Source: an uncultured Lachnospiraceae bacterium (GTDB lineage: Bacteria; Bacillota; Clostridia; Lachnospirales; Lachnospiraceae). Taken from it: a stretch of DNA of 64,000 nt. Shown here in pieces: positions 8,797 to 20,753 of this stretch. Each line of letters opens with the position of its first letter. Position 1 is the stretch's first letter. Position numbers and translations under genes: made by a program. The DNA lies in the NCBI GenBank assembly GCA_902786515.1, contig CADADA010000010.1, positions 1 through 64,000 on the forward strand, written 5' to 3'. The notes under the pieces are model-generated. The model was not told the DNA's origin. It ran no database searches and saw only the letters and a list, made by a program, of their open reading frames with translations.

Positions 8797-8839
8797 CCTT
8801 AACATTACACTAAAATGTAAAGTAGAAGTAATGTTAAGG
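8797..8839 (+). promoter_or_regulatory. 12-bp perfect inverted repeat over the cwlD start region
   Basis: CCTTAACATTAC (8797-8808) is the exact complement of GTAATGTTAAGG (8828-8839). The right arm contains the annotated ATG (8831) and part of the only strong ribosome site AAGGAG (8836-8841), so the stem could hide it. It could also be a transcription terminator without a T-tract. Confidence 0.55.
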
Positions 8840-9532
8840 AGTGTATGCTTTATCAGTCGTTTGAAAAAAATGATGGGTGTTATGATGATTGTTGTAGTGA
8901 CGGCTATTGTTCTGTACTGCAACAGTGCATCAGTGGTTACGTCTGACAGCGAAAAGAAGATGATAGTACTTATTGATCCGGGACATGGAGGGGGAGATCC
9001 GGGCAAGGTAGGGGTAAATGGTTTGAAAGAAAAGGATATCAATCTTGATATAGCATTGGAATTACAGGAAATGCTGACCGAATCAGGAATAAAAGCATAT
9101 CTTACAAGAGAAGAAGATGTGGATTTAGCAGATGAGTCGGCGGGGAACAGAAAGGTATCCGATTTAAAGAACAGGGTTTTGATGGCGGCTGACAAAAAAG
9201 CAGATATATTAGTCAGTATACATCAGAACAGCTTCAGCTCGGATAAAGTGAAAGGATGCCAGACATTCTACTATTCACATTCTGAAATGGGGAAAATACT
9301 AGCTGAAAACATATTAGAGTGTGTAAAAATACAAACAGATAAAGAAAACAGCCGGATTGCGAAGCCGAATGACAGTTATTACATTTTACTTCATTCGTCG
9401 TGTCCGGCTGTGATTGTTGAGTGTGGATTTTTATCCAATCATCAGGAGGCATCGAAACTTTCTGAAAAAGAATATAGAAAAAAAGTAGCAAAAGGCATAG
9501 CAGAGGGGATAGGGAAGTATCGTTCCGGTTAA
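8831..9532 (+). CDS. cwlD: N-acetylmuramoyl-L-alanine amidase, CwlD type
   Basis: Amidase_3 zinc enzyme that cuts the MurNAc-L-Ala bond; CwlD acts in making spore-cortex muramic lactam. 233 aa with a membrane-spanning N-terminus (about 12-32). Catalytic features: DPGHGGGDPG with the zinc His, a Glu in the following helix region, SIHQNS with the second zinc His, and VECGFLSN with the catalytic Glu. The start is unclear: ATG 8831 lacks a good ribosome site, while AAGGAG at 8836 precedes an out-of-frame ATG at 8845. Removing one base from the A7 run at 8864-8870 would join that ATG to the amidase frame. Confidence 0.85.
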   Translation: MLRSVCFISRLKKMMGVMMIVVVTAIVLYCNSASVVTSDSEKKMIVLIDPGHGGGDPGKVGVNGLKEKDINLDIALELQEMLTESGIKAYLTREEDVDLADESAGNRKVSDLKNRVLMAADKKADILVSIHQNSFSSDKVKGCQTFYYSHSEMGKILAENILECVKIQTDKENSRIAKPNDSYYILLHSSCPAVIVECGFLSNHQEASKLSEKEYRKKVAKGIAEGIGKYRSG

Positions 9533-9552
9533 AAAAATGGTTTTAATTTCCC

Positions 9553-9569
9553 TTGAAAAGTGATATAAT
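9553..9569 (+). promoter_or_regulatory. Putative -10 region for the sua5-rpiB-atp gene run
   Basis: GATATAATC with a perfect TATAAT box just upstream of the sua5 ribosome site; the -35 is weak (TTTTAA). It could serve the long co-directional run that follows. Confidence 0.4.
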
Positions 9570-9603
9570 CTTTATACTGTTAGTCGATAACGAGGAGAAA
9601 GAC

Positions 9604-10656
9604 ATGGACACAATCGTGAGAAAAGTCGATATTAATTCAATCGATAGAAATGTAATGGAAGAAGCTTCGGAGATTCTTAAAAAAGGTGGCATGGTTGCCT
9701 TTCCTACGGAGACGGTATACGGACTGGGAGCGGATGCACTTGATGAAGAAGCTTCGGCTAAGATATACAGGGCAAAAGGAAGGCCGTCAGACAATCCTCT
9801 TATAGTACACATAGCTGATATGAATCAGATAGACAGACTGGTAAAAAAGATACCGGATAAGGCGAAAAAACTCATGGAACGGTTTTGGCCGGGGCCGATA
9901 ACCGTTATTTTGGAGAAGAGTGATTTAGTACCGAAAGGAACGACGGGAGGTCTTGATACGGTCGCAATCAGGATGCCTTCCCATCCTATAGCATTGGAAC
10001 TGATAAGGACTTCCGGCATACCTATAGCTGCACCGAGTGCAAATGTTTCGGGCAGACCAAGTCCTACGCAGAGTAGTCATGTTGAGGAAGATTTAGGCGG
10101 AAAGGTTGACATGATTATAGATGGAGGACCTGTTGGGATAGGCATAGAGTCTACCATAGTTGATTGCACATCTGAGACACCTGTTATATTAAGACCGGGG
10201 TATGTTACGAAGGAGATGCTTGAGGAGACGATTGGTGATGTTGATACTGACAGGGCATTGACAGAACCTATGTCTGAGGGAGTGGTACCAAAGGCTCCCG
10301 GAATGAAGTACAAGCATTATGCACCTAAGGCAGATCTCACTATGTATAGGGGCGATGTGCAGAGCGTTATCCTAAAGATTAATGAAATGGCTAAGACAGA
10401 TACCGATGCGGGCAGAAAAGTAGGTATTATAGCCAGTGACGAGACTTTAGACGGGTATCGGCAGGGTACGGTCATATCGATAGGCACAAGAACAGATGAA
10501 GACACGATAGCACATAATTTATATAGAGTATTGAGAGAATTTGATTCTCTGGGAGTAGATGTTATTTACGGGGAGACTTTTGAAGATAATCGTCTTGGTC
10601 AGGCGATTATGAACCGGTTGTTAAAAGCTGCGGGATACCATATTGAGAATGTATAG
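9604..10656 (+). CDS. sua5: L-threonylcarbamoyladenylate synthase (Sua5/YwlC)
   Basis: Makes threonylcarbamoyl-AMP from threonine, bicarbonate and ATP, the first step of the t6A tRNA modification at position 37. ATG 9604 follows GAGGAGAAAG and gives 350 aa, the long Sua5 form. The YrdC domain fills residues 1-210 (KGGMVAFPTETVYGLGADA, KGRPSDNPLIVHI, SANVSGRPSPT, VGIESTIVDCT), followed by the Sua5 linker KAPGMKYKHYAPKA and C-terminal domain. The in-frame upstream TTG lies in the promoter and is rejected. Gene order matches Bacillus ywlC-ywlE-rpiB. Confidence 0.95.
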   Translation: MDTIVRKVDINSIDRNVMEEASEILKKGGMVAFPTETVYGLGADALDEEASAKIYRAKGRPSDNPLIVHIADMNQIDRLVKKIPDKAKKLMERFWPGPITVILEKSDLVPKGTTGGLDTVAIRMPSHPIALELIRTSGIPIAAPSANVSGRPSPTQSSHVEEDLGGKVDMIIDGGPVGIGIESTIVDCTSETPVILRPGYVTKEMLEETIGDVDTDRALTEPMSEGVVPKAPGMKYKHYAPKADLTMYRGDVQSVILKINEMAKTDTDAGRKVGIIASDETLDGYRQGTVISIGTRTDEDTIAHNLYRVLREFDSLGVDVIYGETFEDNRLGQAIMNRLLKAAGYHIENV

Positions 10657-10677
10657 GAAAGCGATGGTGATTAGCAG

Positions 10678-11115
10678 ATGCAGTATAAAAAGATACTTTT
10701 TGTGAGTACCAGTGATAATTGCAGGGGACCATGGGCAGCAGGAATTATGATGAAAAATTCGGATATGCAGGCGGAGTCGAGAGGAATTATCAGTCTGTTT
10801 CAGGAGCCGGCAAATCCTAAGGCGACAGCTGTTGCAAAAAGCAACGGTGTGGATATATCAGAGTATATGTCAAGGCAGCTTGGGTTTAACGATTTTTCTA
10901 CTGATACATTGATTCTTACGATGAGCGAATCAATGAAAAAGAAGATATATGAGGATTTTACGGAGGCAGAGAATGTCTACACAGTAAAAGAATTTGTGGG
11001 AGAGACAGGGGATATTGATGAGACTTATGGAGGCGGACTTAGTGAATATGGCATGCAGTTTGAAGAACTGGAAAGAATAGTGAAAAAAGTGATTGAAAAA
11101 CTGCAGATGAAATAG
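10678..11115 (+). CDS. Low-molecular-weight phosphatase-fold protein with altered catalytic Cys
   Basis: 145 aa, collinear with YwlE-type protein arginine/tyrosine phosphatases and in the same gene position. The family P-loop is (V)CxxNxCR(S)P; here residues 9-18 read VSTSDNCRGP, so the nucleophilic first Cys is Ser, the G-N is altered, and only the second Cys and the Arg remain. The downstream acid loop (DPY/DP motif) is replaced by TGDIDETYGGG. The fold is recognisable, but cysteine-based catalysis would be lost. It may be a non-catalytic phospho-binding protein or use different chemistry. Confidence 0.7.
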   Translation: MQYKKILFVSTSDNCRGPWAAGIMMKNSDMQAESRGIISLFQEPANPKATAVAKSNGVDISEYMSRQLGFNDFSTDTLILTMSESMKKKIYEDFTEAENVYTVKEFVGETGDIDETYGGGLSEYGMQFEELERIVKKVIEKLQMK

Positions 11116-11139
11116 GAAAACTGATTACGGAGGTTAAAG

Positions 11140-11568
11140 ATGATAGCAATAGGATGTGACCACGGCGGATACGAGTTAAAGCAGGAGATAAAAAAATATC
11201 TCAGTGAAGCCGGATATGAGTTTGAGGATTATGGATGCGACAGCACAGAGTCGTGTGATTATCCGGAATATGCGAAAAAAGTCGCAAAGGCAATAGTTTC
11301 AGGTAAGTGTGAAAAAGGAATACTGATATGTGGAACAGGAATCGGTATATCTATCGCGGCAAACAAGGTAAAAGGAATAAGAGCGGCCGTCTGCACTGAT
11401 TGTTTTACGGCTGAGGCGACAAGACTACATAATGATGCCAATATTCTTGCTCTTGGAGGAAGAGTTGTGGGACCGGGTCTTGCCATAAAGATTGTGGAAA
11501 CATTTCTTAGTACCGCTTTTTCAGGTGATGAGAGACATGTAAGGAGAATTGCTCAGATTGAAGAGTAG
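11140..11568 (+). CDS. rpiB: Ribose-5-phosphate isomerase B
   Basis: Interconverts ribose 5-phosphate and ribulose 5-phosphate in the pentose phosphate pathway. 142 aa; MIAIGCDHGGYELK at the N-terminus, ILICGTGIGISIAANK with the active-site Cys, and AVCTDCFTAEATRLHNDANILALGGR covering the phosphate-binding and catalytic His region. Preceded by GGAGG. Sits between the phosphatase-like gene and dCMP deaminase, as in many Firmicutes. Confidence 0.96.
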   Translation: MIAIGCDHGGYELKQEIKKYLSEAGYEFEDYGCDSTESCDYPEYAKKVAKAIVSGKCEKGILICGTGIGISIAANKVKGIRAAVCTDCFTAEATRLHNDANILALGGRVVGPGLAIKIVETFLSTAFSGDERHVRRIAQIEE

Positions 11569-11578
11569 GAAGGTATGA

Positions 11579-12073
11579 GTGGTGGCTGTGTCAGATAAAA
11601 GAGAAGATTATATATCATGGGATGAATATTTTATGGGAGTTGCTTACCTTTCAGCAATGCGCTCCAAAGATCCGAATACGCAGGTGGGAGCCTGTATAGT
11701 CGGAAAAGATAACCGGATTTTGTCTATGGGATATAACGGATTTCCGAATGGATGTTCAGATGATGAATTTCCGTGGGGAAAGCAGGGACTCGAACTGGAT
11801 ATAAAATATTTATATGCGGCACACAGCGAATTGAATGCCATATTGAATTACAGGGGTGGAAATCTTGAGGGAGCGAAGATGTATGTTACGTTGTTTCCAT
11901 GCAATGAATGTGCAAAAGCAATCATTCAGTCAGGCATAAAAACGGTTGTATATGACTGCGATAAGTATGCATCTACTCCGGCAGTTGTGGCATCGAAAAA
12001 AATGTTTGACGCCGCCGGTGTAAAATATATACCGTATCGGAAAAACGGCAGAAAGATAGAAATTGATTTGTAA
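11579..12073 (+). CDS. Deoxycytidylate deaminase (ComEB family)
   Basis: Zinc enzyme converting dCMP to dUMP for thymidylate synthesis. 164 aa, GTG start. The zinc/active-site motifs are HSELNAI (His zinc ligand and catalytic Glu, about residues 82-88) and PCNECAKAI (two Cys ligands, about 107-115). N-terminal MxxAYLSAMRSKDPNTQVGA is typical. It is 10 bp after rpiB and directly abuts the atp genes. Confidence 0.92.
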   Translation: MVAVSDKREDYISWDEYFMGVAYLSAMRSKDPNTQVGACIVGKDNRILSMGYNGFPNGCSDDEFPWGKQGLELDIKYLYAAHSELNAILNYRGGNLEGAKMYVTLFPCNECAKAIIQSGIKTVVYDCDKYASTPAVVASKKMFDAAGVKYIPYRKNGRKIEIDL

Positions 12074-12085
12074 GTGGTGATTGTG

Positions 12086-12343
12086 ATGAAATATAACAGG
12101 GAAGTTTTCAGAAACCTTGCGTTGATAAATCAATTGGCAATCCATATGCTGACACCTGTTTTTTTATGTGTGGCAGCAGGAGTTTTTTTAGATAATAAAT
12201 TTTCAACATGCTTTACGTTGCCATTTATGGTTCTGGGGATACTGGCAGGTGGCAGGAACACCTATATGCTGGCCGTGTCAGCAGGCAAACAAAGCTCAAA
12301 AGGTGGAAAGAAGAATGAAAAAGAGAAAATGGAAGATAAATGA
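12086..12343 (+). CDS. AtpZ/AtpI-family small membrane protein
   Basis: 85 aa with two hydrophobic helices (about 12-35 and 40-60) and a charged tail. AtpZ-like proteins sit at the head of atp operons and are linked to Mg2+/Ca2+ transport and assembly of the ATP synthase. I start at ATG 12086 after a GGTGA element; GTG codons upstream are alternatives. The 3' end overlaps the next gene by 29 bp. Confidence 0.7.
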   Translation: MKYNREVFRNLALINQLAIHMLTPVFLCVAAGVFLDNKFSTCFTLPFMVLGILAGGRNTYMLAVSAGKQSSKGGKKNEKEKMEDK

Positions 12344-12719
12344 TACATTTTTAGAATTGCTTTTTGGAATTATGTTAGTGGGTATTTTTGGAACACTGAT
12401 GATTATGCTGCTGATTCATGATAAAGGATACAGCGCGGGGGGATTTGTGGCAGGAGTCGTGATATCCGTAATGATGCTCACGCATATGTATTTTGAATTG
12501 GAAAAGGCTCTGTATATGGGAGAAGCGGGAGCGCTAAAGCATACCCGTATGACATCGGGACTGCGGATGGTTGTAGTTACGGCAGTCATGATGGTGTTGG
12601 CATATTCAGGTATTGTAAATATTTTTGCCCTTCTTACAGGAGCGATGTCATTGAAAGTGTCGGCGTACATACAGCCGTTCACACATAAATTTTTAATTAA
12701 ATTTTTACAGAAAGGATAG
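12315..12719 (+). CDS. ATP synthase subunit I-like membrane protein
   Basis: 134 aa, four predicted transmembrane helices (about 12-32, 40-58, 78-96, 100-120). ATG 12315 follows a GGTGGAAAGAAG site; the longer in-frame opening at 12249 reads through the previous gene and is rejected. AtpI proteins help assemble the c ring. Located immediately before atpB; sequence alone gives only a moderate match. Confidence 0.65.
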   Translation: MKKRKWKINDTFLELLFGIMLVGIFGTLMIMLLIHDKGYSAGGFVAGVVISVMMLTHMYFELEKALYMGEAGALKHTRMTSGLRMVVVTAVMMVLAYSGIVNIFALLTGAMSLKVSAYIQPFTHKFLIKFLQKG

Positions 12720-12727
12720 GTGAGAAA

Positions 12728-13794
<1,067 letters not shown>

Positions 13795-13829
13795 AATATA
13801 AGAACGAGTATCAGAAAGGAGGCGAAACC

Positions 13830-14372
13830 TTGGCTGGCGTGAATATGATGTTGTTGGAAGGAAGAATATTCGGATTAGATGCCCAGACGATATTTGATTC
13901 GTTATTTCTTGCAATAAATGTATTGATACTTTTTATTGTTTTATCCTATAAGTTGTTTAACCCTGTAAGAGATATGCTTAAGAGACGTCAGGATAAAATA
14001 ACACAAGAGAGAGAAGATACGGAAAATGACAGACGAAAAGCAGAGGAATTAAAAGCTGAATACGAGGAAAAACTGAAAAATGCAGACAAGGAAGCTGAAG
14101 GCATATTGAGCGAGGCACGTAAGAAAGCTTTGAAAAATGAAGAAAGAATCGTTGCAGAAGCAAAAGAAGAAGCAGCCAGAATTATTAACAGGGCAAATTC
14201 TGAAGTTGAACTGGAAAAGAAAAAGGCAGCAGATGATATGAAAAAAGAAATCATCACTGTTGCAACAATTATGGCAAACAAGGTAGTAGCTGCATCAATC
14301 GATGCAAAAACACAGGAAGCTCTTTTAGAGGAGACATTAAGAGAGATAGGTGATAACACATGGCTAAGCTAG
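13830..14372 (+). CDS. atpF: ATP synthase F0 subunit b
   Basis: Peripheral stalk protein, 180 aa. One N-terminal membrane helix (about 17-38: TIFDSLFLAINVLILFIVL) followed by a long charged coiled coil rich in Lys, Glu and Ala. TTG start supported by AAAGGAGG at 13815-13822. Overlaps atpH by 13 bp, implying translational coupling. Confidence 0.94.
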   Translation: MAGVNMMLLEGRIFGLDAQTIFDSLFLAINVLILFIVLSYKLFNPVRDMLKRRQDKITQEREDTENDRRKAEELKAEYEEKLKNADKEAEGILSEARKKALKNEERIVAEAKEEAARIINRANSEVELEKKKAADDMKKEIITVATIMANKVVAASIDAKTQEALLEETLREIGDNTWLS

Positions 14373-14908
14373 TATCCAAGACATACGGTGATGCATTGTT
14401 TGAACTGGCTCTTGAAAAAAATAGCGTGGATGCTCTATATGAAGAGGCGGGCGCTGTTCAAAAGGTATTTCTCGAACACAGCGATTTAGTCAAACTATTG
14501 AATCACCCTAAGATTGACAAAGAGGATAAGATTCATGTAGTTGAAAATGTATTTAAAGACAGGATATCAGAAGATTTGACCGGGTTTCTGACCATAGTGG
14601 TAAGAAAAGACCGGCATAATGATATTTTTAAAATATTAGAGTACTTTATCAGCAGGGTAAAGGAATATAAAAAGATAGGTGTTGCATATGTCACTACTGC
14701 AGTGGAGATGACAGATGCACAGAAGAAGGATGTAGAAAAGAAGCTTCTTGATACTACATCTTATGAAAAATTTGAGATGAATTATTCTGTTAATCCGGAA
14801 TTACTGGGAGGAATAATCATCCGTATAGGCGACAGGGTTGTGGATAGCAGTGTGAAATCAAAGATTGATGCGTTATCTAAAGAATTAATGAAAATCCAGC
14901 TTGCCTAA
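14360..14908 (+). CDS. atpH: ATP synthase F1 subunit delta
   Basis: Links the peripheral stalk to alpha3beta3. 182 aa; N-terminal helical domain (VSKTYGDALFELALEKN) and the C-terminal signature ELLGGIIIRIGDRVVDSSVKSKID. Normal length; starts inside the end of atpF. Confidence 0.95.
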   Translation: MAKLVSKTYGDALFELALEKNSVDALYEEAGAVQKVFLEHSDLVKLLNHPKIDKEDKIHVVENVFKDRISEDLTGFLTIVVRKDRHNDIFKILEYFISRVKEYKKIGVAYVTTAVEMTDAQKKDVEKKLLDTTSYEKFEMNYSVNPELLGGIIIRIGDRVVDSSVKSKIDALSKELMKIQLA

Positions 14909-14911
14909 TGA

Positions 14912-16438
<1,527 letters not shown>

Positions 16439-16462
16439 TTGTGTGGAAGGCGGTGAAAGTTC

Positions 16463-17323
16463 ATGGCGTCAATGAGAGACATTCAAAGACGTAAGAGCAG
16501 CATACAGAGTACCGGACAGATTACTAAGGCCATGAAACTGGTTGCAACCGTAAGGCTTCAAAAAGCCAGAGGCAATGCTGAAAACTCAAAACCGTATTTT
16601 GAACAAATGTATAAGTCAGTAAAAAGCATGCTGGCGCGCTCGGGAAATATAAATCACAGATATCTTAAAGCAGGAGAAAGCAGTAAAAAAGCCGTTATAG
16701 TTATTACATCAAACAGAGGACTGGCCGGCGGATATAATTCAAATGTTGTCAAACTGCTGACAAATAACGAAGAATTTGGTTCAGATAATGTGGTTGTGTA
16801 TAACATTGGAAAAAAAGGCAAAGAACTGCTTGGCAGAAAGAATTATGACATAAGAGAAGATTTTTCTGATGTAATAAATGAGCCTATATACAGAGATGCG
16901 ATGGATGTTTCGGAAAAAGTTCTTGAAGATTTTTCAAATGGCGAGTTTGGAGAATTATACATCGCATATACAATGTTTAAAAACACGGTAAGTCATGTTC
17001 CGACGCTGATAAAGCTATTACCTGTATCGGCAGAGGATGAAGAACTTGATGAAAATGAAAAACTTACGATTATGAATTATGAGCCGGAGGCGGAAGAGGC
17101 ACTGGACATTATAATTCCAAAATATGTAAGCAGTTTGATATATGGCGCATTAATAGAAGCTGTAGCCAGTGAAAATGGAGCCAGGATGCAGGCCATGGAC
17201 TCAGCAACAAGTAATGCTGAAGATATGCTGGCAGACCTGTCACTTATGTATAATCGTGCCCGTCAGGGTTCGATTACCCAGGAATTAACAGAAATCATAG
17301 CCGGAGCGGAAGCAATATCCTAG
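16463..17323 (+). CDS. atpG: ATP synthase F1 subunit gamma
   Basis: Central rotating shaft, 286 aa. N-terminal coiled-coil helix MRDIQRRKSSIQSTGQITKAM, middle ITSNRGLAGGYNSNV, and C-terminal helix MDSATSNAEDMLADLSLMYNRARQ-like, which are diagnostic. Preceded by AAGGCGGTG. Confidence 0.97.
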   Translation: MASMRDIQRRKSSIQSTGQITKAMKLVATVRLQKARGNAENSKPYFEQMYKSVKSMLARSGNINHRYLKAGESSKKAVIVITSNRGLAGGYNSNVVKLLTNNEEFGSDNVVVYNIGKKGKELLGRKNYDIREDFSDVINEPIYRDAMDVSEKVLEDFSNGEFGELYIAYTMFKNTVSHVPTLIKLLPVSAEDEELDENEKLTIMNYEPEAEEALDIIIPKYVSSLIYGALIEAVASENGARMQAMDSATSNAEDMLADLSLMYNRARQGSITQELTEIIAGAEAIS

Positions 17324-17375
17324 CGGATTTTGTTCCGGTATGAGAAGGGTGAAAATAACAGCCAAACGGAGGTAG

Positions 17376-18779
<1,404 letters not shown>

Positions 18780-18803
18780 CACATGTCCGGAAATGAGGTA
18801 GAG

Positions 18804-19211
18804 ATGGCGGATAATCTGATGACATTAAAAATCATTTCACCTGACCGAATCTTCTATGAGGGAGCAACCTCTTTTGTGGAAATGGTAACCAGTGAGGGTG
18901 AAATCGGTGTTTACAAGAATCATATTCCAATGACGAACATTCTGGCTCCGGGAATCATAAAAATACATGAAGAAGACGGAGTAAAGGAAGCGGCCATACA
19001 TGCGGGATTTGTGGAAATATTGCCTGATAATATTGTGGTAATGGCAGAGATTGCAGAGTGGCCGGATGAGATAGATATCAACCGTGCAAAAGAAGCTAAG
19101 ATAAGAGCTGAAAGAAGACTTGGCGGAGAACATGCCGGAATCGATATTATGAGGGCGGAGATTGCTCTTAAAAAGTCATTGACCAGAATAGAATTGACGG
19201 AACGTAAATAA
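18804..19211 (+). CDS. atpC: ATP synthase F1 subunit epsilon
   Basis: Rotor protein and regulator of ATP hydrolysis, 135 aa with start at ATG 18804 (MADNLMTLKIISPDRIFYEG, the usual family N-terminus; GAGG 5 bp upstream). ATG 18783 in the same frame is an alternative. Beta-sandwich N-terminal domain with GEIGVYKNHIPM, and two C-terminal helices. Last gene of the atp operon. Confidence 0.95.
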   Translation: MADNLMTLKIISPDRIFYEGATSFVEMVTSEGEIGVYKNHIPMTNILAPGIIKIHEEDGVKEAAIHAGFVEILPDNIVVMAEIAEWPDEIDINRAKEAKIRAERRLGGEHAGIDIMRAEIALKKSLTRIELTERK

Positions 19212-19231
19212 ATTAAATTGTAATTATAAAG

Positions 19232-19259
19232 CAGCTCAGCAGGAAACTCTGCTGAGCTG
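19232..19259. terminator. Hairpin terminator between atpC and a convergent gene
   Basis: CAGCTCAGCAG (19232-19242) pairs with CTGCTGAGCTG (19249-19259), loop GAAACT. There is no T-run on the + strand; on the - strand it is followed by GCTTTATAATT. It probably ends both convergent units. Confidence 0.65.
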
Positions 19260-19263
19260 TCAG

Positions 19264-19608
19264 CTATATACGGAAGGAAGAATGATGTCGCCTTCTGTTA
19301 CGTCTGCGGCACATTTCGTTGCATAAAATGACAGATACAACATCATGAACAATACCCTTGTCATGATAAGAATCGCAGTCATTACATTCTCTGTGTACTC
19401 TTTTACATATATGATTGTTCAGGTTGCTGGTCATAAGTCTGTCAGGATATTCATCATACATAAAACTTCCGTCATACTCCAGTTTGTCACATTCATCATC
19501 CACAATTGACTGGATTTGTCTCATCATATCAGGGTACATTCTTCTAAGATAAATGATATCTCTGGATTCATCATTTAGTTTTGCAAATATATCATAAGAG
19601 GGGAACAT
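19264..19608 (-). CDS. Uncharacterised 114-aa protein, Cys- and Arg-rich tail
   Basis: Family not recognised. Start supported by GGAG 10 bp upstream on the reverse strand. The N-terminal two thirds are acidic (DESRDIIYLRRMYPDMMRQIQSIVDDECDKLEYDGSFMYDEYPDR); the C-terminal third has Cys/His pairs (HICKRVHRECNDCDSYHD) that could hold a metal, then an Arg/His-rich end (CRRRNRRRHH). Soluble. Position between the atp operon and ywmB is all that context offers. Confidence 0.65.
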   Translation of the reverse strand: MFPSYDIFAKLNDESRDIIYLRRMYPDMMRQIQSIVDDECDKLEYDGSFMYDEYPDRLMTSNLNNHICKRVHRECNDCDSYHDKGIVHDVVSVILCNEMCRRRNRRRHHSSFRI

Positions 19609-19670
19609 AAGACTATTTTCTCCATTAAAATAATACTTACAATAGTATATTCAGAAAATTACAAAATGGT

Positions 19671-20423
19671 TCAATAATCATAATTGATGATAGGAGATGA
19701 AAGAAATACTTCCGTGCAGTCTTTTTCATCGTTATAGGAAAATGCGATATTAAAATTAATCTTGCTGCCATCACATTTAATATAGTTATCAATAGAATCC
19801 GAATATCCATATACGGTATAAGTATTATCAAGTTTAACGGTATCAGTGATTGTTCCGTTTAGTTCTGAGGCGATAGAGTTACAGATGGATTCTTCGCGTG
19901 CAGAGTCAGCCGGTCCGTTAATAATTCCGTGGAAGTTGGTAAAAATATCGCCATGATATCCGTTTTCATCTAAATAGTTTTGCAATTGATTCCTGCAGTA
20001 CGATATATCGTCAGGCAATACACGGAAATCAATTTTTATATAAAGATACTGAGACAAAGAAAGTTCAACGCCGTTAATAGGCTGTTCAATTGTAGTGAGC
20101 TTAATTACAGCATCTACCTTATCATTGACTATGTTATAAGAAGTAGTGAGACTGTTGCCTGTATGGCAGGTCTTAAGTGTATAATCATCCGGAAAATCCA
20201 GTTTTTTTGCAACAGATAGAATAACCGCTTCTCTGTCAGCCTGATTTATATAGTCATTTCCAAGATAAATATTTGTTTTTAAAGAACAGTTTAGCTGCTC
20301 TAAATTGCCGTTATCGGCAATGTGATTAAATACAGTCGCTGTATTTGCATTTTTTGTTCCTGCAAAACTTATTATTATAATTGCTGACAAAACAGCAGGA
20401 AAGTAAGTGATAAAATATTTCAT
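19671..20423 (-). CDS. YwmB-like secreted/anchored protein
   Basis: 250 aa when started at ATG 20423 (MKYFITYFPAVLSAIIIISF), preceded on the reverse strand by GGGGGGAT; the longer frame to 20525 has no ribosome site. One N-terminal signal or anchor helix (about 5-22), then an extracytoplasmic domain. Overall pattern (weak similarity in the central TSYNIVNDKVDAVIKL and C-terminal part) and its place beside atpC fit the YwmB/TATA-box-binding-like family of Bacillus, whose function is unknown. Reading is convergent with atp, whereas Bacillus has them co-directional. Confidence 0.55.
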   Translation of the reverse strand: MKYFITYFPAVLSAIIIISFAGTKNANTATVFNHIADNGNLEQLNCSLKTNIYLGNDYINQADREAVILSVAKKLDFPDDYTLKTCHTGNSLTTSYNIVNDKVDAVIKLTTIEQPINGVELSLSQYLYIKIDFRVLPDDISYCRNQLQNYLDENGYHGDIFTNFHGIINGPADSAREESICNSIASELNGTITDTVKLDNTYTVYGYSDSIDNYIKCDGSKINFNIAFSYNDEKDCTEVFLSSPIINYDY

Positions 20424-20492
20424 TATAATCCCCCCAAGTACCGAGTATAAAGGAAAGTATTTCCTGAAAGCTAAAAAATATAACAATAACAC

Positions 20493-20521
20493 TTGCAATA
20501 ATATAGAAAGAGTGTTAATAT
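20493..20521 (+). promoter_or_regulatory. Putative promoter for the rib operon
   Basis: TTGCAA (20493-20498), 17-bp spacer, TAATAT (20516-20521), ending about 20 bp before the FMN riboswitch. Confidence 0.5.
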
Positions 20522-20539
20522 TCAAAGCAGAAAAAAGAA

Positions 20540-20646
20540 TACTTCGGGGCAGGGTGAGATTCCCTACCGGCGGTAGAGCCCGCGAGCGAGTAATCGTTGA
20601 TTTGGTGTGATTCCAAAGCCGACAGTGACAGTCTGGATGATAGAAG
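20540..20646 (+). promoter_or_regulatory. FMN riboswitch (RFN element)
   Basis: All conserved RFN blocks are present in order: CTTCGGGGCAGGGTGAGATT, CCCTACCGGCGGTAGAGCCC, GCGAGC, GATTTGGTGTGATTCCAAAG, CCGACAGTGACAGTCTGGAT and closing GATAGAAG. It senses flavin mononucleotide and controls the ribDEBAH operon, here by termination at the hairpin at 20699-20741. Confidence 0.97.
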
Positions 20647-20698
20647 TTTTATTAGCGATTATAGAATTATTGATTAGAAAATATATTGAGATAAATGT

Positions 20699-20741
20699 CC
20701 CGGAATGCAGTTTAAGCATCCGGGATATTGTTTTAAGCAGG
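20699..20741 (+). terminator. Riboswitch-controlled terminator (expression platform)
   Basis: TCCCGGAATGC pairs with GCATCCGGGA around AGTTTAA, followed by TATTGTTTT. It lies between the RFN element and ribD and is the likely FMN-dependent attenuator. Confidence 0.8.
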
Positions 20742-20753
20742 TGTAATATTAGT

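Noticed and set aside
20607..20753. N-terminal extension of RibD
   Set aside because: It overlaps the FMN riboswitch and the terminator hairpin; ATG 20754 matches the family N-terminus.
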